64,000 bases of DNA from Clostridia bacterium (lineage in GTDB: Bacteria; Bacillota; Clostridia; Oscillospirales; Acutalibacteraceae), in contig JAFQJL010000009.1 in the NCBI GenBank assembly GCA_017414965.1, forward strand, positions 52,109-116,108, written 5' to 3'. The notes under the pieces are model-generated. The model did no database searches, had not been told where the DNA came from, and saw only the letters and a program-made list of their open reading frames with translations. The translations under genes were made by a program, and so were the position numbers. Below are positions 1-8,500 of the stretch, one piece after another (the first letter of the stretch is position 1; every line of letters begins with the position of its first letter).

Positions 1-303
1 GTCGCGCATATACGCGTCGAACGCCGTGTCGTAATCCTCGCGCGAAAGCGGCGTCACACCGTCGTACACCGTGATCTGCTCCGCCAAGACGTCATAGCCC
101 GCAGCCAACTGGTCGTAGGCATACAGAAGCACCGCAGCGTTGGGCAGTTGAGCCAGCGCCGCGCGGCCGTAGTAGGAGATCTCGTTGCCGAACATATCGC
201 GGTTGACCGTATCGGTCGCGGCAACCGGCGCACTCAGCACCGGCAGAGCGCCGATCAGCATCACCAACGCGAGCATCAGCGACAGGAACTTTTTCAGTTT
301 CAT
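1..303 (-). CDS. N-terminal part of a secreted protein of unknown function (runs off the window)
   Basis: Only the first 101 codons are present; the gene continues beyond base 1. The start ATG at 303 follows a GGAGG ribosome site. The protein opens with MKLKKFLSLM, a hydrophobic stretch and a small-residue region near residues 22-29 (LSAPVAA), a typical Sec signal peptide, so it is probably exported. The mature part begins with a Tyr/Ala-rich helical segment (FGNEISYYGRAAL, then LLYAYDQLAAGY). I recall similar starts in large secreted transglutaminase-domain proteins of gut clostridia, but no catalytic motif lies inside the window, so this is only a suggestion. A minus-strand promoter is visible at 347-375. 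Confidence 0.7.
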   Translation of the reverse strand, partial: MKLKKFLSLMLALVMLIGALPVLSAPVAATDTVNRDMFGNEISYYGRAALAQLPNAAVLLYAYDQLAAGYDVLAEQITVYDGVTPLSREDYDTAFDAYMRD

Positions 304-346
304 CACAATACGCCTCCTCAAATCAAACCAAGACCCATCTATTATA

Positions 347-375
347 ATACTACTTTAAAATACAAAAAAAGTCAA
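347..375 (-). promoter_or_regulatory. Candidate sigma-A promoter for the secreted protein
   Basis: On the minus strand TTGACT (370-375) and TAGTAT (347-352) are separated by 17 bases, about 45 bases upstream of the ATG at 303. The -10 is imperfect and a TATAAT lies slightly downstream at the wrong spacing. Confidence 0.45.
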
Positions 376-487
376 GAGCGCCGCGCTTCCCTACGGCCTC
401 TCCCCTCTGCAATTCGGTCGTGCGAATAAATTTTTCCTATTTTCGAAAATAAGTTGCCGAAAATGCAAAAAAAGGTCGAGGGAATAC

Positions 488-516
488 TTGAAAATCCCCG
501 CCGCTTCTTGTATAAT
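488..516 (+). promoter_or_regulatory. Sigma-A promoter for the NifU-like/GGGtGRT operon
   Basis: TTGAAA (488-493) and TATAAT (511-516) are 17 bases apart, placing a start site near 523, about 36 bases before the ATG at 559. Confidence 0.75.
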
Positions 517-558
517 GGTATGGAACATGACTTTGTGTCAAAGAAAGGAGTTTCTGTT

Positions 559-1251
559 ATGCATTATTCCAAAAAAGTGGAAGATATGTGCATCGTGGCC
601 AAAGGCCCGAAGCACGGTCCGGCGCCCATCCCGGAAGAGGGTAAATGGGTAAAGGCCACGGAGATTAAGGACATCTCCGGTATGACTCACGGCGTGGGTT
701 GGTGCGCTCCGCAGCAGGGCACCTGCAAACTCACCCTCAACGTGAAAGAAGGTATCATCGAAGAGGCGCTGGTGGAGACCATCGGCTGCTCGGGTATGAC
801 GCACTCGGCCGCCATGGCCGCGGAGATTCTGCCGGGCAAGACCATTCTGGAAGCGCTCAACACCGACTTGGTGTGCGATGCGATCAACGTGGCTATGCGC
901 GAGTTGTTCTTGCAGATCGTGTACGGTCGTACCCAGTCGGCGTTCTCGGACGACGGTCTGGAGATCGGCGGCGGTCTGGATGACCTCGGCAAGGGCTTGC
1001 GTTCGCAGGTCGGTACGATGTACTCCACCAAGGTGAAGGGCGTTCGCTATCTGGAGATGGCCGAAGGCTATGTCACCAAGATCGCGTTGGACGAGAACAA
1101 CGAGGTCTGCGGCTACCAGTTTGTGCGTCTGGGCAAGATGCTCGAGGACATCCGTCACGGCATGCAGCCCAACGATGCGTATGAGAAGAACATCGGCCAG
1201 TACGGCCGTTTTGACAACGCGGCGAAGTACATCGATCCGCGTGAAGAATAA
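559..1251 (+). CDS. NifU-like iron-sulfur cluster scaffold protein
   Basis: A 230-residue protein related to the NifU/IscU N-terminal scaffold family, which assembles Fe-S clusters on conserved cysteines in the cytoplasm. Cysteines at residues 11, 49, 56, 77 and 106 are visible, with GCSGMTHSAAMAAE around C77 resembling the GC-x-x-S scaffold motif. The start at 559 is chosen because AAAGGAG lies just upstream; a longer open frame from 454 has no ribosome site. It is longer than a classical IscU, with extra N- and C-terminal segments. The next gene begins 17 bases downstream and encodes the GGGtGRT protein; the two are a recognised conserved pair in anaerobes. That they cooperate, perhaps in cluster building for a particular enzyme, is inference. 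Confidence 0.85.
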   Translation: MHYSKKVEDMCIVAKGPKHGPAPIPEEGKWVKATEIKDISGMTHGVGWCAPQQGTCKLTLNVKEGIIEEALVETIGCSGMTHSAAMAAEILPGKTILEALNTDLVCDAINVAMRELFLQIVYGRTQSAFSDDGLEIGGGLDDLGKGLRSQVGTMYSTKVKGVRYLEMAEGYVTKIALDENNEVCGYQFVRLGKMLEDIRHGMQPNDAYEKNIGQYGRFDNAAKYIDPREE

Positions 1252-1268
1252 GAAGGAGGGAATCGAAG

Positions 1269-2273
1269 ATGGCTAACGAAGTGTTGTTTGAAGGCAAAGA
1301 GAAACGCATGGACAAAATCTTGGCGTTTCTGAAAGAAAACGATCTCGGCTCCCTCGAAGATGCGCGCGACCTCTGCTTGTCCAAGGGCATTGACGTGGAA
1401 GCGATCATCAAAGGCGTGCAGCCCATCGCGTTTGAAAACGCCGTGTGGGCGTACACGCTGGGCGTGGCGCTCGCCATTAAGCGCGGCGTGACCAACGCGG
1501 CGGAAGCGGCGGCAGTCATCGGTGAAGGTCTGCAGGCGTTCTGCGTGCCGGGTTCGGTGGCGGAGCACCGCGCTGTCGGCCGTGGCCACGGCAACCTCGC
1601 CTCCATGCTTCTGAGCGAGACCACCGATTGCTTCTGCTTCCTGGCCGGCCACGAGTCGTTCGCGGCGGCGGAAGGCGCGATCGGCATCGCCAAGACCGCG
1701 AACAAGGTGCGTAAGCAGCCGCTGCGCGTGATCTTGAACGGTCTGGGCAAGGATGCGGCGCAGATCATCAGCCGTATCAACGGCTTCACCTATGTGGAGA
1801 CCGAGTACGATTTCCACGATGCGAAGCTCAACATCGTCAACGAGACCAAGTACTCCGACGGCGAGCGCGCGTTGGTTCGCTGCTACGGCGCGAACGACGT
1901 TATGGAAGGCGTAGCGGTTATGCAGTACGAGCGCGTGGATGTGTCCATCACCGGTAACTCCACCAACCCGACGCGCTTCCAGCATCTGGTTGCCGGCACC
2001 TACAAGAAGTGGGCGCTGGAAAACGGCAAGAAGTATTTCTCGGTCGCATCCGGCGGCGGCACGGGTCGTACCCTGCACCCGGATAACGTGGCGGCCGGTC
2101 CGGCTTCCTACGGTTTGACCGACTCGATGGGTCGTATGCACGGCGACGCGCAGTTTGCGGGCTCGTCCTCGGTGCCGGCTCACGTTGAGATGATGGGCTT
2201 GATCGGTGCAGGTAACAACCCCATGGTTGGTATGACCGTTGCTTGTGCGGTAGCGATCGAAGAAGCGAAATAA
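1269..2273 (+). CDS. GGGtGRT protein, conserved family of unknown function
   Basis: A 334-residue protein belonging to the family named after its GGGTGRT motif, seen here at residues 262-268 (followed by LHPD). No biochemical role is established for the family. The sequence has a helical N-terminal domain (roughly 1-150), several cysteines (36, 92, 121, 123, 205, 326) and a Gly-rich C-terminal half ending in a hydrophobic segment. No signal peptide is seen, so it is probably cytosolic. ATG at 1269 follows GAAGGAGGG. It is the second gene of the operon with the NifU-like scaffold and ends at a strong terminator, so the two are probably made together; a nucleotide or cofactor role for the glycine motif is inference. 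Confidence 0.88.
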   Translation: MANEVLFEGKEKRMDKILAFLKENDLGSLEDARDLCLSKGIDVEAIIKGVQPIAFENAVWAYTLGVALAIKRGVTNAAEAAAVIGEGLQAFCVPGSVAEHRAVGRGHGNLASMLLSETTDCFCFLAGHESFAAAEGAIGIAKTANKVRKQPLRVILNGLGKDAAQIISRINGFTYVETEYDFHDAKLNIVNETKYSDGERALVRCYGANDVMEGVAVMQYERVDVSITGNSTNPTRFQHLVAGTYKKWALENGKKYFSVASGGGTGRTLHPDNVAAGPASYGLTDSMGRMHGDAQFAGSSSVPAHVEMMGLIGAGNNPMVGMTVACAVAIEEAK

Positions 2274-2294
2274 ACGAATAACCCCATAAAGAAA

Positions 2295-2330
2295 CCCCCG
2301 TTCTGCTCATCCGAGCAGAACGGGGGTTTT
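2295..2330. terminator. Intrinsic terminator, copy A1
   Basis: A 14-base stem (2295-2308 with 2313-2326) and four-base loop, followed by TTTTGTTT. It ends the GGGtGRT operon on the plus strand and, more weakly, the SLOG gene on the minus strand. A nearly identical hairpin occurs at 3159-3195. Confidence 0.93.
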
Positions 2331-2332
2331 GT

Positions 2333-2758
2333 TTATTCTGCTAATTCAATCACTCTGCGCCCTTTCCTTTGCGCAAGATGCTTAAACTGCGCGGCACCAC
2401 CCATTGTATGCACTACGTAAGTGATCACCACGTCGGCTTGCGCAATCATCCACCTGTTTCTGTGTACAATACCATAACGTCGCGGAACGCACTCTAATCC
2501 ATCTGGAAAAATAGTTTCCAAGAGGGAGTCTTTATCCTTATCGCTTGGAAAATAAGCCAGTACCCTATAACAACGAATGTGTACATATTCCATTTGAAGC
2601 CGGTGCAGTACACGAATCACCATACGGTCAAACGCTCCTTCACCGCCTACATAAAAAACGGAGACCATATGATTTTCAATCAAATCAATAATTGTTTTCT
2701 CTATTATCGGGTTTAAAGTTTCCGGCGCATCCCGATGACCAAAAAAGGTACAAACCAT
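2333..2758 (-). CDS. SLOG-superfamily-like protein of unknown function, copy 1
   Basis: A 141-residue protein with a compact Rossmann-like layout: CTFFGHRD at the N-terminus, FYVGGEGAFDR near residue 40, a VLAYFP strand, PDGLE...VP, then RNRWMIAQADVV and GGAAQF. This pattern matches the SLOG/DUF1273-like group, whose members are proposed to bind nucleotides or nucleotide-derived ligands; substrate and role are unknown here. ATG at 2758 is chosen because GAGGTG precedes it; an in-frame TTG at 2770 lacks a ribosome site. The gene is visibly more AT-rich than its surroundings, is divergent from an XRE regulator 134 bases away, and has a clear homologue at 36522 in the same arrangement. Confidence 0.8.
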   Translation of the reverse strand: MVCTFFGHRDAPETLNPIIEKTIIDLIENHMVSVFYVGGEGAFDRMVIRVLHRLQMEYVHIRCYRVLAYFPSDKDKDSLLETIFPDGLECVPRRYGIVHRNRWMIAQADVVITYVVHTMGGAAQFKHLAQRKGRRVIELAE

Positions 2759-2823
2759 ATCACACCTCAAAAATATTTTTCTGTAAAATCTACTCTCGAT
2801 ATTTATTATCCAGATTATATAAC

Positions 2824-2866
2824 ATTATATCATATTTTGGGATAAAATCAATAAAGTGGATATATT
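2824..2866. promoter_or_regulatory. Overlapping divergent promoters of SLOG/XRE pair 1
   Basis: Minus strand: TTGATT (2846-2851) and TATAAT (2824-2829), 16-base spacer, driving the SLOG gene. Plus strand: TTGGGA (2837-2842) and TATATT (2861-2866), 18-base spacer, driving the XRE gene. The two overlap, so one bound regulator could control both. Confidence 0.6.
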
Positions 2867-2892
2867 CTATAGAAAAAAGATGGAGGTTCGGT

Positions 2893-3156
2893 ATGGCAAG
2901 AAGTTTATTTTTGATTAAAGGAAACCTCTGCGCCGAGCGTGTTCGAATCGCACGCGCCTTACAAAAGCCACCAATGACACAAGAGGATCTCGCCCGCAAA
3001 ATGCAGTTGATGGGGATGGATATGACACCCCTGATCGTTTCCAGAATCGAAAAAAATCAGCGCCACGTCTGCGATGCCGAACTGCGGATGCTTGCCAAAG
3101 CCTTGCACGTTTCTATGGATTGGCTGTGCGGCGACAGCGATGAATTGAAATTATGA
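2893..3156 (+). CDS. XRE-family DNA-binding regulator, divergent from SLOG gene
   Basis: An 87-residue Cro/CI-type helix-turn-helix protein. The HTH spans about residues 20-80: MTQEDLARKMQL (helix 2 region), TPLIVSRIEKNQR (recognition helix and the typical SRIEKG-like turn) and ALHVSMDWLCG at the end. It has no other domain, so it is a stand-alone repressor or activator. ATG at 2893 follows GGAGG; the open frame extends upstream but through the AT-rich promoter region. It faces away from the SLOG gene, the usual arrangement for an autoregulator controlling a neighbour; that it controls the SLOG gene is inference. It ends at a terminator almost identical to the one at 2295. Confidence 0.85.
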   Translation: MARSLFLIKGNLCAERVRIARALQKPPMTQEDLARKMQLMGMDMTPLIVSRIEKNQRHVCDAELRMLAKALHVSMDWLCGDSDELKL

Positions 3157-3158
3157 GA

Positions 3159-3195
3159 AAACCCCCGTTCTGCTCATCCGAGCAGGACAGGGGTT
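3159..3195 (+). terminator. Intrinsic terminator, copy A2
   Basis: Repeats the hairpin of 2295-2330 with the same loop and two substitutions in the 3' arm (one wobble, one mismatch), followed by TTTTGTTTG. It ends the XRE gene. The copies flank the AT-rich islet. Confidence 0.88.
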
Positions 3196-3270
3196 TTGTT
3201 TGTGCTTTTTAAAATTGCATATTTTTTCCAGTTCCGTCCCATACTGCTGGCAGAAAGGACGGGATTTTCT

Positions 3271-3870
3271 ATGAAATTATGGTGTAAAGCCTTGGTTTGC
3301 GGTCTGGGGTTTTGTCTGTTGCTTTCGCTGTGCGGATTTCAAGGCGAATGCGATCGCGTGCGCGGCAGCGTGTTGCGGTTGCACGTGCTCGCCAACTCCG
3401 ATTCAGCCGCCGATCAAGCACTAAAATTGCAGGTGCGCGACGCCGTCGTTGAGGCGGCAGGCGAAGCATTCGGCACGGCCACTTCGGCTGCCGAAGCAGA
3501 GTCGGTAGCCGCCGCACGCTTGGACGAGCTGACGGCGGTGGCGCAGCGCGTGGTGGACGAAGCGGGCTACGACTACCGCGTGACCGCGCGCATCACGGAC
3601 GAGTGGTTTGACACCCGCACCTACGGCGACGTCACGTTGCCGGCCGGCACCTATCGGGCGGTGGAGTTTCTGATCGGCGAAGGCGCCGGTCGCAACTGGT
3701 GGTGCGTGTTGTTTCCGCCGATGTGCGTTTCCGCCGCCACCGATGCTACCGCCATCGAAGACGTGCTTGACGACACCGGCGAAGCCATCGTATCCGGTGG
3801 CGGATACGCCGTGCGTTTCAAAATCGTCGAATGGATCGAAACATTGGCCGATTGGTTGAAAATTGCTTGA
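3271..3870 (+). CDS. spoIIR: Stage II sporulation protein R
   Basis: A 199-residue exported signalling protein. In Bacillus and clostridia SpoIIR is made in the forespore under sigma-F, crosses the membrane and triggers SpoIIGA to process pro-sigma-E in the mother cell. The sequence shows an N-terminal hydrophobic export segment (residues 5-20), the family hallmark VLRLHVLANSDS followed by QALKLQVRDAVV, and the late FPPMC segment. ATG at 3271 lies ten bases after GAAAGGAC; the upstream open frame has no better start. No clear sigma-A promoter is seen, as expected for a forespore gene. The gene stands alone next to rex. Confidence 0.92.
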   Translation: MKLWCKALVCGLGFCLLLSLCGFQGECDRVRGSVLRLHVLANSDSAADQALKLQVRDAVVEAAGEAFGTATSAAEAESVAAARLDELTAVAQRVVDEAGYDYRVTARITDEWFDTRTYGDVTLPAGTYRAVEFLIGEGAGRNWWCVLFPPMCVSAATDATAIEDVLDDTGEAIVSGGGYAVRFKIVEWIETLADWLKIA

Positions 3871-3895
3871 TTTTACGCCCGCAATGGAATATAAT
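3867..3895 (+). promoter_or_regulatory. Sigma-A promoter for rex
   Basis: TTGATT (3867-3872) and TATAAT (3890-3895) with 17-base spacing. The -35 overlaps the last codons of spoIIR, so rex can be expressed apart from the sporulation gene. Confidence 0.8.
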
Positions 3896-3916
3896 AGGGA
3901 AAAAGGAGGGATCGCG

Positions 3917-4546
3917 ATGGCTGAAAAGAACATTTCGAAGCACACACTCCAACGACTTCCCTATTACCTGCACTATTTACAGGCGTTGCAAAGCGAAAAC
4001 GCGGCGCGCATTTCCGCTCCCACCATGGCGGCCGATCTGCACTTGAACGAGGTTAAGGTCCGCAAGGACTTGGCGGCGGTCAGCCACGTGGCCGGCAAAC
4101 CGAAAACCGGCTTTGAGGTGGAAACGCTCATCGCCGATATCGAGGATTTTCTCGGCTACAACAACATCCGCGACGTTGTGTTGGTCGGCGCCGGACATCT
4201 CGGGCGCGCGCTTTTGTCCTATAAAGGCTTTGAAGCCATCGGCATCCGGTTTGTGGCGGCGTTTGATAACGATCCACAACTGATCAACACCGAGATCAAC
4301 GGCATTCCGGTACTCTCGACCAACGAGCTATCCAAATTCTGCCGCCGGAAAAAGATTCACCTCGGCGTGATCACGGTACCCGCCACCGGTGCGCAGGCCG
4401 TGTGCGACCGACTGATTGAAGGCGGCGCGCTGGCGATCTGGAACTTCGCCCCCATTCGTCTGACGGTGAGCGAGGATATTCTGGTACAAAACGAAAATAT
4501 GGCGTCCTCGCTGGCGGTGCTGTCCGAGCACCTCAACAATCGCTAA
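3917..4546 (+). CDS. rex: Redox-sensing transcriptional repressor Rex
   Basis: A 209-residue repressor that senses the NADH/NAD+ ratio and controls fermentative and hydrogen-producing genes. The N-terminal winged helix is visible in KHTLQRLPYYLHYL and KVRKDLAAVS (residues 8-60), followed by a Rossmann fold with VGAGHLGRAL near residue 90 and AAFDNDP for NAD(H) binding; the C-terminal helix ends SVLSEHLNNR-like, as in family members that swap domains in the dimer. Length fits the family. ATG at 3917 follows AAGGAGGG. It shares its transcript with ddh, 19 bases downstream. The NADH-linked hydrogenase at 14574-18662 is a likely target class, but I did not find a clear Rex box there. Confidence 0.95.
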   Translation: MAEKNISKHTLQRLPYYLHYLQALQSENAARISAPTMAADLHLNEVKVRKDLAAVSHVAGKPKTGFEVETLIADIEDFLGYNNIRDVVLVGAGHLGRALLSYKGFEAIGIRFVAAFDNDPQLINTEINGIPVLSTNELSKFCRRKKIHLGVITVPATGAQAVCDRLIEGGALAIWNFAPIRLTVSEDILVQNENMASSLAVLSEHLNNR

Positions 4547-4565
4547 CCCCAAAGGAGAGACTCTT

Positions 4566-5540
4566 ATGAAAATTGGTATTTACGGCTACGGCAACCTCGG
4601 AAAAGGGGTAGAGTACGCCATTACGCAAAACGACGATATGGAGCTGGTCGGCGTGTTCACGCGCCGCGATCCGGCGACGGTCAACCTGCTCACCGACGGC
4701 GCCAAGGCGTATCCGGCCGCCGACATCGAGAAATTCAAGGATGAGATCGACGTGCTGGTCATCTGCGGTGGCAGCGCCACCGATCTGCCGACTATGACGC
4801 CGGCGCTGGCGCGCCACTTTAACGTGGTGGACAGCTTCGACACTCACGCCGATATCCCGACGCATTTTGCGCGTGTAGACGAAGCCGCCAAAGCCGGCGG
4901 ACACACGGCGCTCATTTCCTGCGGCTGGGATCCGGGGATGTTCTCGCTCAATCGTCTGTACGCGAACGCCATTCTGCCGCAGGGCAAGGATTACACGTTC
5001 TGGGGCAAGGGCGTCAGCCAAGGGCACTCGGACGCCATCCGCCGCATTGACGGCGTGGCGGATGCACGGCAGTACACCTGCCCTGTCGACGCGGCGGTAC
5101 AGGCCGTGCGCAGCGGCGCACAGCCGGAGCTGACCACGCGCGAAAAGCACACGCGGTTGTGCTACGTGGTCGCCAAGCCGGGCGCAGATACCGCACGGAT
5201 TGAGCAAGAGATCAAGACGATGCCCAAGTATTTTGCGGATTACGATACCACGGTGCATTTCATTTCGCAAGAGGAACTGGACGCCGAGCACAAGGGCATT
5301 CCGCACGGCGGCTGCGTGATCCGCACCGGCAAGACCGGCGGCAACCAGACGCACGTGATCGAGTATAGCTTGAAGCTGGAATCCAACCCCGAATTTACCG
5401 CCAGCGTGTTGGCGGCCTACGCGCGTGCGGTCTACCGCCTGCACACGCGCGGCGAGGACGGATGCAAAACGGTATTCGACATCGCACCGGTCGACCTGTC
5501 GGCCGAGTCACCGGAAACCCTCCGCGCCCATATGTTATAA
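4566..5540 (+). CDS. ddh: meso-diaminopimelate D-dehydrogenase
   Basis: A 324-residue NADPH-dependent enzyme that reductively aminates tetrahydrodipicolinate directly to meso-diaminopimelate, the one-step route for lysine and peptidoglycan precursor. The Rossmann motif GYGNLGKG is at residues 7-14, and the family segments VDSFDTHADIP, SCGWDPGMFS and WGKGVSQGHSDAIRRI are present. Length matches the family (about 320-330). ATG at 4566 follows AAAGGAGAGA. It lies 19 bases behind rex and ends at a strong terminator. Presence of Ddh implies diaminopimelate-type peptidoglycan. Confidence 0.95.
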   Translation: MKIGIYGYGNLGKGVEYAITQNDDMELVGVFTRRDPATVNLLTDGAKAYPAADIEKFKDEIDVLVICGGSATDLPTMTPALARHFNVVDSFDTHADIPTHFARVDEAAKAGGHTALISCGWDPGMFSLNRLYANAILPQGKDYTFWGKGVSQGHSDAIRRIDGVADARQYTCPVDAAVQAVRSGAQPELTTREKHTRLCYVVAKPGADTARIEQEIKTMPKYFADYDTTVHFISQEELDAEHKGIPHGGCVIRTGKTGGNQTHVIEYSLKLESNPEFTASVLAAYARAVYRLHTRGEDGCKTVFDIAPVDLSAESPETLRAHML

Positions 5541-5542
5541 GA

Positions 5543-5577
5543 AAAACCACCGCTTCGGTTGAAGCGGTGGTTTTTTG
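5543..5577. terminator. Bidirectional terminator between ddh and the large transferase gene
   Basis: Stem AACCACCGCTTC/GAAGCGGTGGTT with a GGTT-type loop and T runs on both sides. It serves two convergent genes. Confidence 0.9.
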
Positions 5578-8500
5578 TTATTCCTCTTTTGCGTTTTCCA
5601 TCAGGTACGCGTACAAGCGGTCGGCGGCATGGCCGTCGCAATACGTGAGATACTTTTGCTTGAACGGCTCCCACACCGTCGGATCGTACGTCTGGACGTG
5701 ACGGAGCTTTTCAATTAGATCCTGCGTGTCGGTCAGCGTCTGACCGGCGGCAAACTCGCTGTATTCGAACAACTGGCGGCTGTTGTACCGGCCGGCGGCC
5801 GCATCCCACGCCGTGAGATACAACGGCTTATTCGTCAGCGGCGCTTCCAGCATCACGTTGCGATAATCGCCCACGATGACATCCGCCGCCGCAAACTGCT
5901 GACGCGCCGTCAGCTTACCGGTGAGATCCATACTGAAGCCGGCAATATCCAACCGGTTGCTGACCAGTCTCGCGGTTTCGGGCTGCTTATGCAGAATCAC
6001 CACGTACTCATCCCCCAGCTCGCGCTGCAGCAACTCCATATCCAGCAGTTCGCCATACAGCGATTTCTTGCTGCGATACCGGTGCGCCGGAATATAACAG
6101 ATGACTTTTTTGCGCTTAGAGGCCGGGAACAACCGATGCAGCTTCGCTTTGGACTCGGCGGCAAACTCCTCGTCCAGCAACGAGTCTGTAAGGATGTTTC
6201 CCTTTACATCGAATCCGGTTGCTTCGTCAATGGCGTACACCTTGCGGTAGATCGGCACCGACGCTTCCGACGCCACCATCAACTGATCGATCGCCATATT
6301 CTGCTGCATATGCAGCAGCTCGCGCTCGGCGCGCTGCTTCGGGCGGCGGAGCAGTCCCATCGGTTGGAAGAAAACCGCCAATTCGCCCAGCAGAATCAGC
6401 TTTGTTTCGCTTCTAAACGGCATATTCGCCAGAAGCGGATGCGGTTTTTCGGTCAGGATAAACCGCGCGGTCGCCAGTTTTTCGGCCAGTTCGCGATCGC
6501 GATCGACAAAATCGTCGGTGACGATCGTTTCTACCTTCAGCACATTCTGCGTTGCCAATCGCTCACCCAAACGACGGAATGTATAGGGATTGTCCTTTAC
6601 ACTCTTGCGAATGAGCAACACCGTATTTTCCACCGGTTTTTGCTCAGCAAGCTCCTGATACATCGCTCGAAGCGCGGCGATCCGCGCCTCGTACCGACGC
6701 TTCGACTCTGCAAATCGACGGTTTCGCTTCAGTTCCACCGGTGTGAGCTTGACGCCGCCCTCTACCGGCTCCTCCGGCGTCAACTGGAACAGGCGGCGAT
6801 ACGCCTCCTGCACCGCCGGCGCCGAGCGCAGCAGCGACATAGTCAGGCTCTTGCTCACCTTGCCGCGCGTAACCGTGCCCTTTGCCAACTGATCGATGTC
6901 CGCCATCGTCAATTCCTTGGCGTACTCCACCTTTTTGCCGTACAACTCCACCGAGTCTTTCGCCGGTGCCAAAATCTCGCGGAACACCGGCCAATCCTGA
7001 TTTTCGTTATAGAAATCAATCGCGAAATCGATTAGGCAACGCCCGATTGCCGCCCGATCGGTAAACGGCAACGCCGCGTAGTCCGCCGCAAACCGCGGCA
7101 ACCACTTCTGCATGGCGGCAAACAACGCCTCGTCGCAGGCGATCGGCTGGATGATCGGCGTCCACTTGCCGTCCACCTGCTCGTACTTTTCAATGCTCTT
7201 ATAGGGCATATTGGCGAAAATCGCTTCGATAAACTGCTGCTCGGACGGGTTGAGGGTGAAATTCTTGCGAATGTTGTATTCGTCCGACGGCAGCGTACTG
7301 CGCGAATAATAGAATACCGAGGGGACGTCTTTCCCCACCACCTGCTGCCACAGGCGCGTGAAATTTTCCTGCGTATAGCCGCGACCCCAGTATTCCACAA
7401 TGGAAAACGGACGCGTCGCATCGATCTCCTGCGCCAGATATCCGCAAACCGACACGCGTTCCTGCTCGGCAGTCTTTAAGATATGCGTAAGGAACTTCGG
7501 CGAGATCTTAAGCACGTTGACAATGCGCTGCAGCTCGGGCAGCGAGATGTTCGTCCCCTCCCCCAACTCCGCAAATTCCGGGAACAGGCGGCGGAAGGTC
7601 GGCTCGTCCATACTCATTGCCTTGAGCAACTTTTCAAAGGTGTTGACGCGCGCAAAGTTGCCGTAGCCCTGTCCCCAGAAGCCCACGTCGATGTGGTCGA
7701 TGAAGGACGGGATGCGCCACGTGCGGCGGGATGCGTAGATATACTTGGTTTCAATGGGCAACTGCCATTTTTCGACGAACACGTCGGCGATCCGTTTTAA
7801 GTGATGGCCGTCGCGAGACACGAAATACAGCATCTCGTCGCCGCGATCGATCGCATCGCGCAAACACCATTCGATATACGGCACGAACAGCAGCGTCACG
7901 TACGAATACACGAACTGCTCGCGCGCCATCGGATGCTCCACGCGGAAGCGCGCCATAGCAGCCGCCACCAAAAACGCGTCGTAGGTGCCGATCTTGTTCA
8001 CCAGCGCCTTTTCCAACTGATTAAAGGTCGGCACCGGAATCTGCACCGTGCGAATATCCAACGACGCCGGCATTTTGACATCCGAATGCGCGTTGTCGCC
8101 GTGGTGGATCCAACGACCGAAGTTCCACGGCGCAAAGTGCTTGTATACTTCCAGATACAGCGTCTTATGGGATTTCTGGTACCCCAGACTACTCGACAAA
8201 AACAGCGGCAGATCGCCCAGCATCGGATCGGCCTTGACCAGCAACTGCCGGATAAACTCCTGCGGCAGATACATATCGCTGACCAGCACGACCGTTTCGC
8301 CGCGCGCTTTCAGTTCCTTGACGTAGTCGATCTGGCGAGACAGCGGAATGCTGTCTTCCAGCTCGGCATCCAGTTCCCACTGCATCAGCTGCAGGATCTG
8401 CGGCTCGGTCAGCGGGTATACCTTTTTCATGCAATCGAAGATCTCGCGGAAGCTGATCTCGCAGCGCTCGTCGTCACGCTCCACTTTACTGCGGTTGTAA

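Noticed and set aside
148..429. Plus-strand open frame opposite the first secreted protein
   Set aside because: It runs through the opposing gene's promoter and signal peptide and has no ribosome site or motif.
538..1158. Antisense open frame over the NifU-like gene
   Set aside because: Composition is typical of a reverse-complement shadow and no ribosome site precedes it.
2292..3197. Insertion sequence bounded by A1/A2 as terminal inverted repeats
   Set aside because: The two copies are direct repeats of a self-complementary hairpin, no transposase is present, and the genes inside are intact regulators.
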